From: Microbulbifer mangrovi
GTDB taxonomy: Bacteria > Pseudomonadota > Gammaproteobacteria > Pseudomonadales > Cellvibrionaceae
Assembly: GCF_002009015.1 (NCBI RefSeq)
Contig: NZ_LZDE01000331.1
Coordinates: 1 to 49,216 of the forward strand
Length of the DNA stretch: 49,216 nucleotides
Direction: 5' to 3'
The notes below the pieces were generated by a model. It was given only the letters and a program-made list of their open reading frames with translations. It ran no database searches and had not been told where the DNA came from. This document shows, in pieces, positions 15,980 through 23,677 of the stretch. A program made the translations under genes and the position numbers. Numbering within the stretch: position 1 is the stretch's first letter; each line of letters opens with the position of its first letter.

Positions 15980-17284
15980 ATGAGCAAAGGTGTACTGGAA
16001 ATCAACGATTGTGGCCTGCGTGTTTTCGATGGCAATAATGAGGTACTGGAAAGCCCTGGGGTCGCTATCATCAACACTCGAGAGATTCTCACCGGCACCG
16101 GCGCGCTGATGCGAGCGCGCAGTCATCCTACCCAGGTCAACCATCAGTTCTGGCGTCGGCTCAGCCTGGAGTCAGTGAAATCAGACAACCCCGGATGTCG
16201 CCACCACGCGGATCTCGCATTCTGCCACCTTCAACATATCGCGGAACTTTGCGACTTACCGGATGAAGTCGTACTCGCCGTACCGGGAAATTTCACCCGC
16301 GAGCAGCTCGCGCTGCTACTCGGGGTGATCAAGGAAAGTCCTTTCAACGCCGTATCATTGATAGATTCTGCCGCCGCCTGTATCAGCAGCTGTGCGCCGC
16401 GTGGGGTACATCTGCACATCGACCTGCACCGCCATCAGACCCTGGTAAGTCGCGTGGTGGTACACGAACAGGCCGAACTGGATATAGCGGAAACCGTTAC
16501 CGATGCCGGGCTGCAGCATTTCCAGGAAGCCTGGGCACGGATATTTACCGACGCCTTCATCATGCAGTGTCGGTTTGACCCGCTGCACTCTGCCGAAGCG
16601 GAGCAGCAGCTCTACGACATGCTGCCCCAGTGGATAGCCAAGGCCATGCGCCAGGGCGAGGTCATGGCGGAACTCGATGACCGTACGGCCAAAGTCAGCC
16701 TTCGACAGCTTCAGGATGCCAGTACCCCGATTCTGTCGCGGGTGCGCGCCATGATTGAAAACCTCGGTGAAGCGAACAGTGTTGTTTTCGTATCCCACCG
16801 CTGGGCGGAGATTCCCGGTGGCGCCCAACTTGCCGAACGCATCCACCTTTTGCCGCACAACGCCGTGGCGCAATCAGCGGAAAAGCGCTGGCAGGAAATT
16901 CACAGCGACAGCGGCAACCTGCGCCTGATTACCAGCATGAGCGCCGCCCCGGCAACCGAAGTGGCAGTACAGGTCAACGCAGCGGCCGAGGCTGGCGCTA
17001 CCCACTTGCTCTATGGACATCGCGCTCTGGCAGCACAGCAACCACTGTTTGTTAGCTGGCAGGAAGGCAAACTCAATGTTACCCCCACCCCGCCCAGCCA
17101 CCCGGCAGCCACTATTACCAACCACGCCGGTCGTCTGGCCCTGCGGGTGGATGCAGGTGCACAACTGATGTTGAACGGTGAGGAAATTTCCGCACCGGTC
17201 AATCTCACCGCCGGCGACCGTATTGGCGCGGCCAACTTTGACGATGTAATCACTGCGATCAGCGTGGAGCATTATGGCGCGTAA
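15980..17284 (+). CDS. Hsp70/actin-like ATPase-fold protein with a C-terminal beta domain
   Basis: A 434-residue protein with no signal or membrane helix, so it should be cytoplasmic. The N-terminal 350 residues resemble Hsp70/actin-superfamily proteins: GLRVFDG (first strand pair), GTGALMRARSHPTQVNHQFW, EVVLAVPGNFTREQLALLLG, then a segment around VSLIDSAAACISS where the superfamily adenosine and phosphate motifs lie, and LHIDLHRHQTLVSRVV for the second phosphate loop. The canonical DxGxxxT glycines are degenerate, so ATP hydrolysis is uncertain. The last 85 residues (LALRVDAGAQLMLNGEEISA, LTAGDRIGA) look like a small FHA-like beta sandwich. AGGAG precedes the ATG. The last 11 bases overlap the first VWA gene, implying translational coupling. 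Confidence 0.72.
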   Translation: MSKGVLEINDCGLRVFDGNNEVLESPGVAIINTREILTGTGALMRARSHPTQVNHQFWRRLSLESVKSDNPGCRHHADLAFCHLQHIAELCDLPDEVVLAVPGNFTREQLALLLGVIKESPFNAVSLIDSAAACISSCAPRGVHLHIDLHRHQTLVSRVVVHEQAELDIAETVTDAGLQHFQEAWARIFTDAFIMQCRFDPLHSAEAEQQLYDMLPQWIAKAMRQGEVMAELDDRTAKVSLRQLQDASTPILSRVRAMIENLGEANSVVFVSHRWAEIPGGAQLAERIHLLPHNAVAQSAEKRWQEIHSDSGNLRLITSMSAAPATEVAVQVNAAAEAGATHLLYGHRALAAQQPLFVSWQEGKLNVTPTPPSHPAATITNHAGRLALRVDAGAQLMLNGEEISAPVNLTAGDRIGAANFDDVITAISVEHYGA

Positions 17285-18356
17285 AAAACGGCGGTTTACA
17301 GCTTTCAGCCTGTCGTTTCTGGACATCATGTCCTGCGGCTTCGGCGCCGTTGCATTGATCTTCCTGATCATTAAACACGGTTCCGATAACGACATTCAGG
17401 CAGAGAACGAGGACCTGTCAGCGGAAGTGAACCTGCTACAGGAAGAGGTCCAGTTTGGGCGCGAACACCTGGTGCTGGCGCGTAACACTCTGGATACCAC
17501 CAGTGATGATCTCGCCAAAGCCCAGGGCCTCGCGCGGCGTATCATGGAACAGATAGAGGAGGTAAAGGGCAATATTGCCGAGGTCGACAGCAGCACCGAT
17601 GAGATGGATATCGCGCGCCTGCAGGAAAAGCTGAAGAAACTCGAGCAAGCCAAGAAGCAACTGGAAGAGGAGAACAAGAAGCTTGGCAACAACGTGCGCA
17701 AGTTCGTCGGTGACGGCGATCGACAATACCTTACCGGGCTGCGCCTTGGCGGTGATCGCATTCTTATTTTGCTGGATTCTTCCGCCAGTATGCTGGGCGA
17801 CGAACTGATCAAAGTCATCCGCACCCGCAATATGTCCGATGCGGTGAAGCGTGACACGGAAAAATGGCGTCGGGCTAAACAGACGGTGTCCTGGCTGGTG
17901 TCGCAGTTCCCCCAGGATAGCCAGTACCAGATCTACACTTTCAACACCGGCTTTCGAGCGGCCATTGTGGGTACCGAAGACCGCTGGCTGAATGTGGATG
18001 ATCGGGATCAGATGGACGACGCGATGAAGGAGCTGGACGCCATAGTGCCGCAAAACGGCACCAGCCTGGAGCGCATTTTCAACGCGGTAAACAATATGTC
18101 GCCTCTGCCTGACAACATCATTTTGATCACCGATGGGCTGCCCACCCAGGGGATGAAGTCGCCGCGGGGCAACACGATCTCCGGCAAGGAGCGCCTGAAA
18201 CTGTTCCGTAAAGCGGTGGATGCCCTGCCCAAGAGTATCCCGGTGAATGTGGTCCTGGCCCCCATGGAAGGTGACCCCTTCGCCGCCAGCGAGTTCTGGA
18301 AGCTGGCCATGGAAACCCAGGGGTCTTTCCTCGCACCATCTAAGGACTGGCCATGA
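17274..18356 (+). CDS. VWA-domain membrane protein 1 with TolR/ExbD-like N-terminal helix
   Basis: A 360-residue protein. After a basic tail, the motif FSLSFLDIMSCGFGA puts Asp17 at the cytoplasmic edge of a single transmembrane helix (about 16-35), the position of the proton-carrying Asp in TolR, ExbD and MotB. A coiled coil follows (about 40-140, for example LQEKLKKLEQAKKQLEEENK), then a von Willebrand factor A domain (about 160-360). The MIDAS metal site is intact in its first part (D168-S-S-A-S) with a Thr in QNGTSLERI and ITDG later. It overlaps the ATPase-like gene by 11 bases and the next VWA gene by 4 (ATGA). The inferred role is the stator-type partner of the 15103-15897 channel, displaying a metal-dependent binding domain in the periplasm. 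Confidence 0.85.
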   Translation: MARKKRRFTAFSLSFLDIMSCGFGAVALIFLIIKHGSDNDIQAENEDLSAEVNLLQEEVQFGREHLVLARNTLDTTSDDLAKAQGLARRIMEQIEEVKGNIAEVDSSTDEMDIARLQEKLKKLEQAKKQLEEENKKLGNNVRKFVGDGDRQYLTGLRLGGDRILILLDSSASMLGDELIKVIRTRNMSDAVKRDTEKWRRAKQTVSWLVSQFPQDSQYQIYTFNTGFRAAIVGTEDRWLNVDDRDQMDDAMKELDAIVPQNGTSLERIFNAVNNMSPLPDNIILITDGLPTQGMKSPRGNTISGKERLKLFRKAVDALPKSIPVNVVLAPMEGDPFAASEFWKLAMETQGSFLAPSKDWP

Positions 18357-19354
18357 GCAGACGTAACAAACGACAACAGGAAGAGTTCAGCATCTCATTT
18401 CTTGACGTAATCTGCTGCGGGTTCGGCGCCATTGTACTGCTGCTGATGATTGCGAAGACGGTGGAACCGGTCGTCCTCGAAGAAGCCGAACTCGACCTGG
18501 ATGGACAGGTGCAGGAACTTCAGCAACAACTGGCGGAAATTCGCGGTGAAACCTCGGTATTGAACCGCGATCTCAATGCCAAGAAAGAGCAGCTGGATAT
18601 CGAGACCAAACGTATCGCCAAGCTGAAAGGTGAACTGGAAACACTGCACGCACAGTACGCCAGAAAAACCGAAGGTGAATCCGAGGAAGGCAAGCTCAAG
18701 GGAGAGTTGACCATTGCACTGCAGAGCATGACGGATGAAATGAAGCGGCTGCTGGGAGAAAACTACCAGCGCAAGAACAATGTTATCGGGGGTATCCCGG
18801 TGGACAGCGAATACATCCTGTTCATCATCGACACCTCCGGCAGTATGTTCAATTACGGCTGGGACCGCATGATCGACGAAATGGTCAACACCCTGAATCT
18901 ATATCCCAACGTAAAAGGTATCCAGGTCATGAACGATATGGGGGACTACATGTTCTCCAACTATCGCAACCGCTGGATTCCGGACACGCCGGGGCGCCGT
19001 AAAGCGGTACTTGATCGCCTGCGCTCCTGGAACCCGTTCAGTAACTCAAGCCCGGTCGAAGGTATCCAGAAAGCGGTGCGCACCTTTTACGATCCGAAAA
19101 AGAAAATCAGTATCTATGTACTCGGCGATGAATTTACCGGCAAATCCATCCGCAACGTGATGATGGCGGTAGACCGGGTCAACGCCCAACGTGGTGAGGA
19201 CCAGCGGATGGTGCGGATCCACGCTATCGGCTTCCCGATCCAGTTCTCTCGTCCACTACATCTGCAGACCACCGGTCTCCGCTTTGCGGCCCTGATGCGA
19301 GAACTCACTTATAGAAATGGCGGCACGTTTGTCGGCCTGAACGACTTCCGCTGA
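18353..19354 (+). CDS. VWA-domain membrane protein 2 with TolR/ExbD-like N-terminal helix
   Basis: A 333-residue paralogue of the preceding protein with the same order: basic tail, FSISFLDVICCGFGA with Asp18 at the start of one transmembrane helix (about 17-35), coiled coil (about 45-140), VWA domain (about 150-333). The MIDAS start is D160-T-S-G-S, and later SNSSPVEGI and YVLGDEFTG occupy the other metal-site positions. The two paralogues differ widely outside the helix motif and the VWA core, so they are not a recent duplication and probably form a heteromer. Its ATG overlaps the stop of the first VWA gene by 4 bases. The predicted location is inner membrane with the VWA domain in the periplasm. 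Confidence 0.85.
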   Translation: MSRRNKRQQEEFSISFLDVICCGFGAIVLLLMIAKTVEPVVLEEAELDLDGQVQELQQQLAEIRGETSVLNRDLNAKKEQLDIETKRIAKLKGELETLHAQYARKTEGESEEGKLKGELTIALQSMTDEMKRLLGENYQRKNNVIGGIPVDSEYILFIIDTSGSMFNYGWDRMIDEMVNTLNLYPNVKGIQVMNDMGDYMFSNYRNRWIPDTPGRRKAVLDRLRSWNPFSNSSPVEGIQKAVRTFYDPKKKISIYVLGDEFTGKSIRNVMMAVDRVNAQRGEDQRMVRIHAIGFPIQFSRPLHLQTTGLRFAALMRELTYRNGGTFVGLNDFR

Positions 19355-19401
19355 TACAGCAATGGATATGCAGAGGGTTGAGAGAAACCCGGGAGCAGCA
19401 C

Positions 19402-20058
19402 ATGAATCGGATGTTCAATGGAATCGGCGCGCTCAGGAAATTGACGCTATTCGCTACGGCTATCCTCATGACGGCCTGTGCCCACACCGTCTCGGTGGAT
19501 GGAGAGTTTCCGGCTCCGGTGGGTAATCCCCACCCGCTGACGGTAGGGGTCTACCTGAGCGATGACTTTAGCGATTTTACTTACAGCGAGAATCGAGACG
19601 ACCGCGACGAGTGGAATATCAATACCGGACGCGCGCAGAAAAACCTGTTTGAGACGGTACTCGGTTCCATGTTTACCGAAACGATCAACCTGGCGCAGTA
19701 CCCGACTAACCTTCCCAAGGGACTCGATCTGGTGATTGTACCGGAGGTACGTGAACTCCAGTTCACCATGCCGCGGGAAACCCGGGTGAATATCTTCGAG
19801 GTATGGATCAAGTACGACATGCACGCCTATAACCAGCAGGGCGATGCAGTGGCGGAGTGGGTAATTACTGCCTATGGCAAAACTCCTACCGCGTTTCTGA
19901 AGTCACAGGAGGCCGCACTGGCCCAGGCCATCAACGTGGCACTACGCGATGCTGGCGCCACGCTGTATACCGGCTTTGAGCGGGTGCCGGAACTACAGGC
20001 TTTCATAGACAACAAGCAACGCGCCCTGAGCATGAAGCAGACGGGTGGCAATGAATAA
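19402..20058 (+). CDS. Lipoprotein of the envelope cluster, unknown function
   Basis: A 218-residue lipoprotein: LFATAILMTAC gives a lipidated Cys near residue 20. The mature part has a strand pattern (PLTVGVYLSDDFSDFTY, LDLVIVPEVRELQFTM, FEVWIKYDMHAY, AVAEWVITAYGKT) typical of outer-membrane lipoproteins that report solvent-exposed beta domains, followed by a helix rich in Ala (EAALAQAINVALRDAGATLY). The start at 19402 has GGGAG six bases upstream; a TTG at 19378 is less likely. It follows the second VWA gene by 47 bases. Not recognised by name. Confidence 0.75.
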   Translation: MNRMFNGIGALRKLTLFATAILMTACAHTVSVDGEFPAPVGNPHPLTVGVYLSDDFSDFTYSENRDDRDEWNINTGRAQKNLFETVLGSMFTETINLAQYPTNLPKGLDLVIVPEVRELQFTMPRETRVNIFEVWIKYDMHAYNQQGDAVAEWVITAYGKTPTAFLKSQEAALAQAINVALRDAGATLYTGFERVPELQAFIDNKQRALSMKQTGGNE

Positions 20059-20163
20059 GTTTCCTTTGCAAGTAAGGAAACCAGGTAACAGGGAAATAGG
20101 AGATTCCAGTCGCGGGGGGTTCTCAGCCGAGACACTCGCTAGAATCACAAGGAGGATGTACCG

Positions 20164-20838
20164 GTGAAATTCCTGAGTGTGTTTTTTTCGGTTTCTGTAC
20201 TGACATTACTTTCCAGTGGCTGCACCACGGTAGTGATCGATGAGTATCGCCGCAGTACCGGTGAGCTGGCCATGGGCGATTCGGTAGTGATTCTCGGGCG
20301 GCGACACTCCAGTGACTACGAAACTGAGCCGGACCTGATCGATTGCGTGGGTAAGACACTGCATAACCCCAAGGCCGGGGTTAACGTGATTCCTGAACGC
20401 CAGTTTGTGGATGCACTCTATCCCTGGTTCGAACCGCGTACTGCGCCCATGCATATCAAGTCACTGGACCGTCTGATGGACATCCCCGATGTGCGCGACC
20501 GCATGGAAAAGTACGGAGTTAAATACATCGTGTGGATCGACGGCTCCACCGAGACCACGTCCAGTGCTGGCTCCATCGGCTGCTCTATCGGCACTGCTGG
20601 TGCGGGCTGCTTTGGCTTCGGCACCTGGGACAAAGAATCTGATTACGAGGCATCCGTGTGGGATTTCCGCGATCAGGAGCTATCCGGGAAGATCAGCGCG
20701 GACGCCCAGGGTACATCCTACATGCCCGCAATCGTGGTACCGATTCCTTTGATCGCACGCGTTCAGAATAACGCCTGTAAAGGTATGGCCGCACAGCTGC
20801 AGGAATTCCTGTTGCCGCCGCAGTCCGCCAGCCGCTGA
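20164..20838 (+). CDS. Lipoprotein of the envelope cluster, unknown function
   Basis: A 224-residue lipoprotein starting at GTG 20164 behind a full AAGGAGG eight bases upstream. LLSSGC gives the lipidated Cys at about residue 20. The mature protein starts with VVIDEYRRSTGELAMGDSVV and VILGRRH, has VNVIPERQFVDALYPWFE, KYGVKYIVWIDGSTE, and a Gly/Cys-rich loop (CSIGTAGAGCFGFGTW) with extra Cys that could form a disulfide. The strand-then-helix layout with an early nucleotide-like VVILGRR is reminiscent of CsgG/GNA1162-like lipoproteins, but I cannot confirm it. It is 43 bases upstream of the M48 protease gene. Confidence 0.72.
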   Translation: MKFLSVFFSVSVLTLLSSGCTTVVIDEYRRSTGELAMGDSVVILGRRHSSDYETEPDLIDCVGKTLHNPKAGVNVIPERQFVDALYPWFEPRTAPMHIKSLDRLMDIPDVRDRMEKYGVKYIVWIDGSTETTSSAGSIGCSIGTAGAGCFGFGTWDKESDYEASVWDFRDQELSGKISADAQGTSYMPAIVVPIPLIARVQNNACKGMAAQLQEFLLPPQSASR

Positions 20839-20881
20839 GCGCACAACACTCGACTGCAAACAATAACGACAGGAGATCCAG

Positions 20882-22333
20882 ATGCACACTATCAATAAAC
20901 TACTGGCAGCGATCCTGCTGGCCACTGCAACCGGCTGTGCTTTCAATCCGGCCACCAACCGGCCGGACCTGGTTTTGATGTCGGAAGAAAAAGAAATCAA
21001 GATCGGGCGAGAAATGCACGAGAAGCTCGTTGCCAGCACCCCAATCTACAATGATCCGATACTCAATGCTTATGTCGAGCATGTCGGACAGAAGATCGCC
21101 AAAGCCAGCGACCGGCCCGATCTCACCTATCACTTTACCGTGATCGACAGCCAGGACATCAATGCTTTTGCCCTGCCCGGCGGTTATGTGTATATCAACC
21201 GTGGACTGCTCACCTATCTGCAGTCGGAAGCAGAAATGGCTGCAGTACTCGCACACGAAGTGGGCCATATCACAGCACGCCACGCGGTTCGGCAGAAAAC
21301 AGCGGCTACCGGCGCGGGAGTGGCTTCGGTGCTCTCGGTACTGGTAACCGGCAGTGGTGTGGTCGGCGATGTCACCAACTTGTGGAGCACTGCCGCGGTA
21401 AAAGGCTACGGCCGAGACATGGAATTGGAGGCGGACAGGTTCGGCGCCCAGTACATGTACAACGCCGGCTACGATCCGCAATCGATGATCAACGTTATTG
21501 CGCTGCTCAAAGACCAGGAGACCTTTGCCCGCCGCCGCGCCCGTGTGGAGGGTAAAAAGCAGCAGACCTATCACGGCGTCTTCTCATCGCACCCACGCAA
21601 CGACGTGCGCCTGCGTGAGGTGGTAGAAGCAGCAGGTGCACTGCCCGAAGACAAGAAAATTACCAAAGTCGAGTACTACCGGGAAAAGACCGAGGGCATT
21701 GTCTACGGACAGAACGCCCAGGAGAGCGAGAAAAACCGTTTCAATCACAAGAGCCTGGGTTTTTCGCTATTGTTCCCCGAGGGCTGGACAGTGGAAAACC
21801 AGCGCACCGCAATCGTGGGTATGGCACCGGACAAGTCCGCAACCCTGACAATCAAAGTCGACAAACGGGAGGGTAACCAGCCCGCGGATATGGCATTACG
21901 CGGCGTGTACGATGTGCGCAGTCTGGAGCAGGACGAGGCATTGAGCCAGTATCGCCTCGAGGGACACACCGGCAAACTGCCAGTAGCTGGCGAGAACGTA
22001 CCGGATCGTGTGGCAGTACTGTTTTATGGCAGTCGCCAGTACATTCTGGAAGGGCGAGTCACGGATAAGAAGGAAGATAGCGAACAGGCCAGCGAGTACG
22101 ACAACCTGTTTCTAACCAGTATCCGTAGCTTCCGTCCACTGCGCAAAACTGATGTGGTCAAGCCGGATATCAAGCGGGTTAAGTATGTACAGGCCAACGA
22201 TAAAACCACATTTTCCTCCCTTGCCCGACATATGGAGATTGGAGAATACGCAGAGGAACAGCTGCGGCTGCTAAACGGGTATTACCCGCGAGGTGAGCCC
22301 AAGCCCGGCGAGTGGATCAAGATTGTGCAGTAA
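20882..22333 (+). CDS. M48-family zinc metalloprotease lipoprotein with LysM-like C-terminus (BepA-like)
   Basis: A 483-residue protease: lipoprotein-type signal (LLATATGC, Cys19), M48 peptidase domain with zinc motif H125-E-V-G-H129 and the downstream ELEADRFG segment that carries the third ligand, and the conserved INAFALPGGYVYINRGLL. This matches BepA/YfgC-type periplasmic proteases that act on outer-membrane proteins and lipoproteins. Instead of the BepA TPR half, it has a beta-rich domain (about 290-400, FSLLFPEGWTVENQ) and a C-terminal segment (TFSSLARHMEIGEYAEEQLR, then LNGYYPRGEPKPGEWIKIVQ) that looks like a LysM fold. AGGAG is six bases before the ATG. It is the last gene of the cluster and may process or quality-control its lipoproteins, which is inference. 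Confidence 0.88.
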   Translation: MHTINKLLAAILLATATGCAFNPATNRPDLVLMSEEKEIKIGREMHEKLVASTPIYNDPILNAYVEHVGQKIAKASDRPDLTYHFTVIDSQDINAFALPGGYVYINRGLLTYLQSEAEMAAVLAHEVGHITARHAVRQKTAATGAGVASVLSVLVTGSGVVGDVTNLWSTAAVKGYGRDMELEADRFGAQYMYNAGYDPQSMINVIALLKDQETFARRRARVEGKKQQTYHGVFSSHPRNDVRLREVVEAAGALPEDKKITKVEYYREKTEGIVYGQNAQESEKNRFNHKSLGFSLLFPEGWTVENQRTAIVGMAPDKSATLTIKVDKREGNQPADMALRGVYDVRSLEQDEALSQYRLEGHTGKLPVAGENVPDRVAVLFYGSRQYILEGRVTDKKEDSEQASEYDNLFLTSIRSFRPLRKTDVVKPDIKRVKYVQANDKTTFSSLARHMEIGEYAEEQLRLLNGYYPRGEPKPGEWIKIVQ

Positions 22334-22348
22334 CGTCCCTTCCCCCAC

Positions 22349-22368
22349 GCCCGGGGTAAAACCCGGGC
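22349..22368. repeat. 7-bp GC-rich hairpin after the cluster
   Basis: GCCCGGG, a 6-base loop and CCCGGGC, 16 bases after the M48 stop codon. There is no T-run, so it may be a weak or Rho-type end signal for the cluster transcript. Confidence 0.35.
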
Positions 22369-22506
22369 CCACCACAGCGAGAGTTACAACCACGATCGCT
22401 CGCTGGCAGCAATAACGCTGTATTTTTGCAGTGCCTGAATATTTCAAACGCATGACAAAATGGTCGATTCACTGGCCCGAGGTTTTCTCCGTCTACGAGT
22501 AACGGT

Positions 22507-23655
22507 ATGTTTATGCAATACAGACTATCTGCTGGATTGCCAATGCTACCCGAACACAACAAGTCACCGCTCCTTTTCTTCCTTGTCTCGATATTCTTTA
22601 CCTGCTTTCAACCACTTGAAGCATCGAGTGAGACGGACAGCACACCTATCGTCATTGCCCACCGCGGCGCCTCCGGATATCTGCCCGAACATACACTGCC
22701 GGCGAAGGCACTGGCCTATGCAATGCGCGCGGACTATATCGAGCAGGATCTGGTTCTGAGCAAAGACAATCACCTGATCGTTATGCACGATATCTATCTG
22801 GATAACGTGACGGACGTAGCGCAGAAGTTTCCCGGGCGCGCCCGTACAGATGGACACTTCTACACCATCGACTTCACACTTGCGGAACTTAAGCGGCTAC
22901 AGGTCAGCGGGCCTTTTGTACCAGCGGTGAGCCGGAATTTTCCGCAATATGCAGGACGCTTTCCCCTGTGGAAATCGCATTTTGAACTGGTGACATTTGA
23001 GCAGGAGCTGGAACTGATCCAGGGATTGAATAGCTCCCTGCAATACGCTACAGGTATTTATCCCGAAATCAAAAAGCCCTATTTCCACCGCGCAGAGGGA
23101 CGGGATATTTCCCACGCGGTGCTGACTACCCTTAAACGTTACGGGTATGTCAGCCGCGACCAGAAAGTATTCGTGCAGAGTTTCGACGCGGAGGAATTGC
23201 AGCATATTCACAATACGCTGATGCCGGAGCTGGAAATGGACCTTCCATTGGTACAGTTGATCGCAGAAACCGAGTGGGAGGAGAAGTGCGTACAAAAAGA
23301 TGGTGAGTGGGTGAGCTACAACTACGACTGGATGCGTACGCCGGAGGGATTGAAAAAAATAGCGGGCTACGCCGATGGCATCGGCCCCTGGTTCCCTATG
23401 CTGGTAGATGAAGTACCAGGAGACGCCCCTTACGCGCCCAACCAACTCACCTCAACAGCTCACAAGCTCGGCCTTGAAGTCCACCCTTATACGTTTCGCG
23501 CTGATCCACAACAGTTGCCGGACAATATGGAGAGCTTCGACCAGTTACTGGCGCTGTATCTAAACGATATCGGCGTCGATGGGGTCTTTACTGATCACCC
23601 GGACAAGGTCCGAAAGTTCATTGACAGGCAAAGCGCGATTTCGGAAACACCGTAA
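22507..23655 (+). CDS. glpQ: Glycerophosphodiester phosphodiesterase (secreted)
   Basis: A 382-residue GDPD that hydrolyses deacylated phospholipids (glycerophosphodiesters) to glycerol-3-phosphate and an alcohol, in the periplasm. Family motifs are IVIAHRGASGYLPEHTLPA, DYIEQDLVLSKDNHLIVMHD (metal-binding and catalytic residues), GIYPEIKKP, VFVQSFDAEEL and GVDGVFTDHPD near the end. The length fits periplasmic GlpQ rather than cytosolic UgpQ. A signal-like hydrophobic stretch (PLLFFLVSIFFTCFQ) begins only after about 20 residues, so a second in-frame ATG at 22543 is an equally good start. It ends 22 bases from the convergent diguanylate cyclase gene. Confidence 0.9.
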   Translation: MFMQYRLSAGLPMLPEHNKSPLLFFLVSIFFTCFQPLEASSETDSTPIVIAHRGASGYLPEHTLPAKALAYAMRADYIEQDLVLSKDNHLIVMHDIYLDNVTDVAQKFPGRARTDGHFYTIDFTLAELKRLQVSGPFVPAVSRNFPQYAGRFPLWKSHFELVTFEQELELIQGLNSSLQYATGIYPEIKKPYFHRAEGRDISHAVLTTLKRYGYVSRDQKVFVQSFDAEELQHIHNTLMPELEMDLPLVQLIAETEWEEKCVQKDGEWVSYNYDWMRTPEGLKKIAGYADGIGPWFPMLVDEVPGDAPYAPNQLTSTAHKLGLEVHPYTFRADPQQLPDNMESFDQLLALYLNDIGVDGVFTDHPDKVRKFIDRQSAISETP

Positions 23656-23677
23656 AGGGCACTAAGCAAACTTACCC

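Noticed and set aside
6378..22333. Reading of the cluster as a Zorya-type or VWA-MoxR defence system
   Set aside because: There is no helicase, nuclease, MoxR ATPase or effector toxin, and nearly all proteins carry export signals, so an envelope function fits better.
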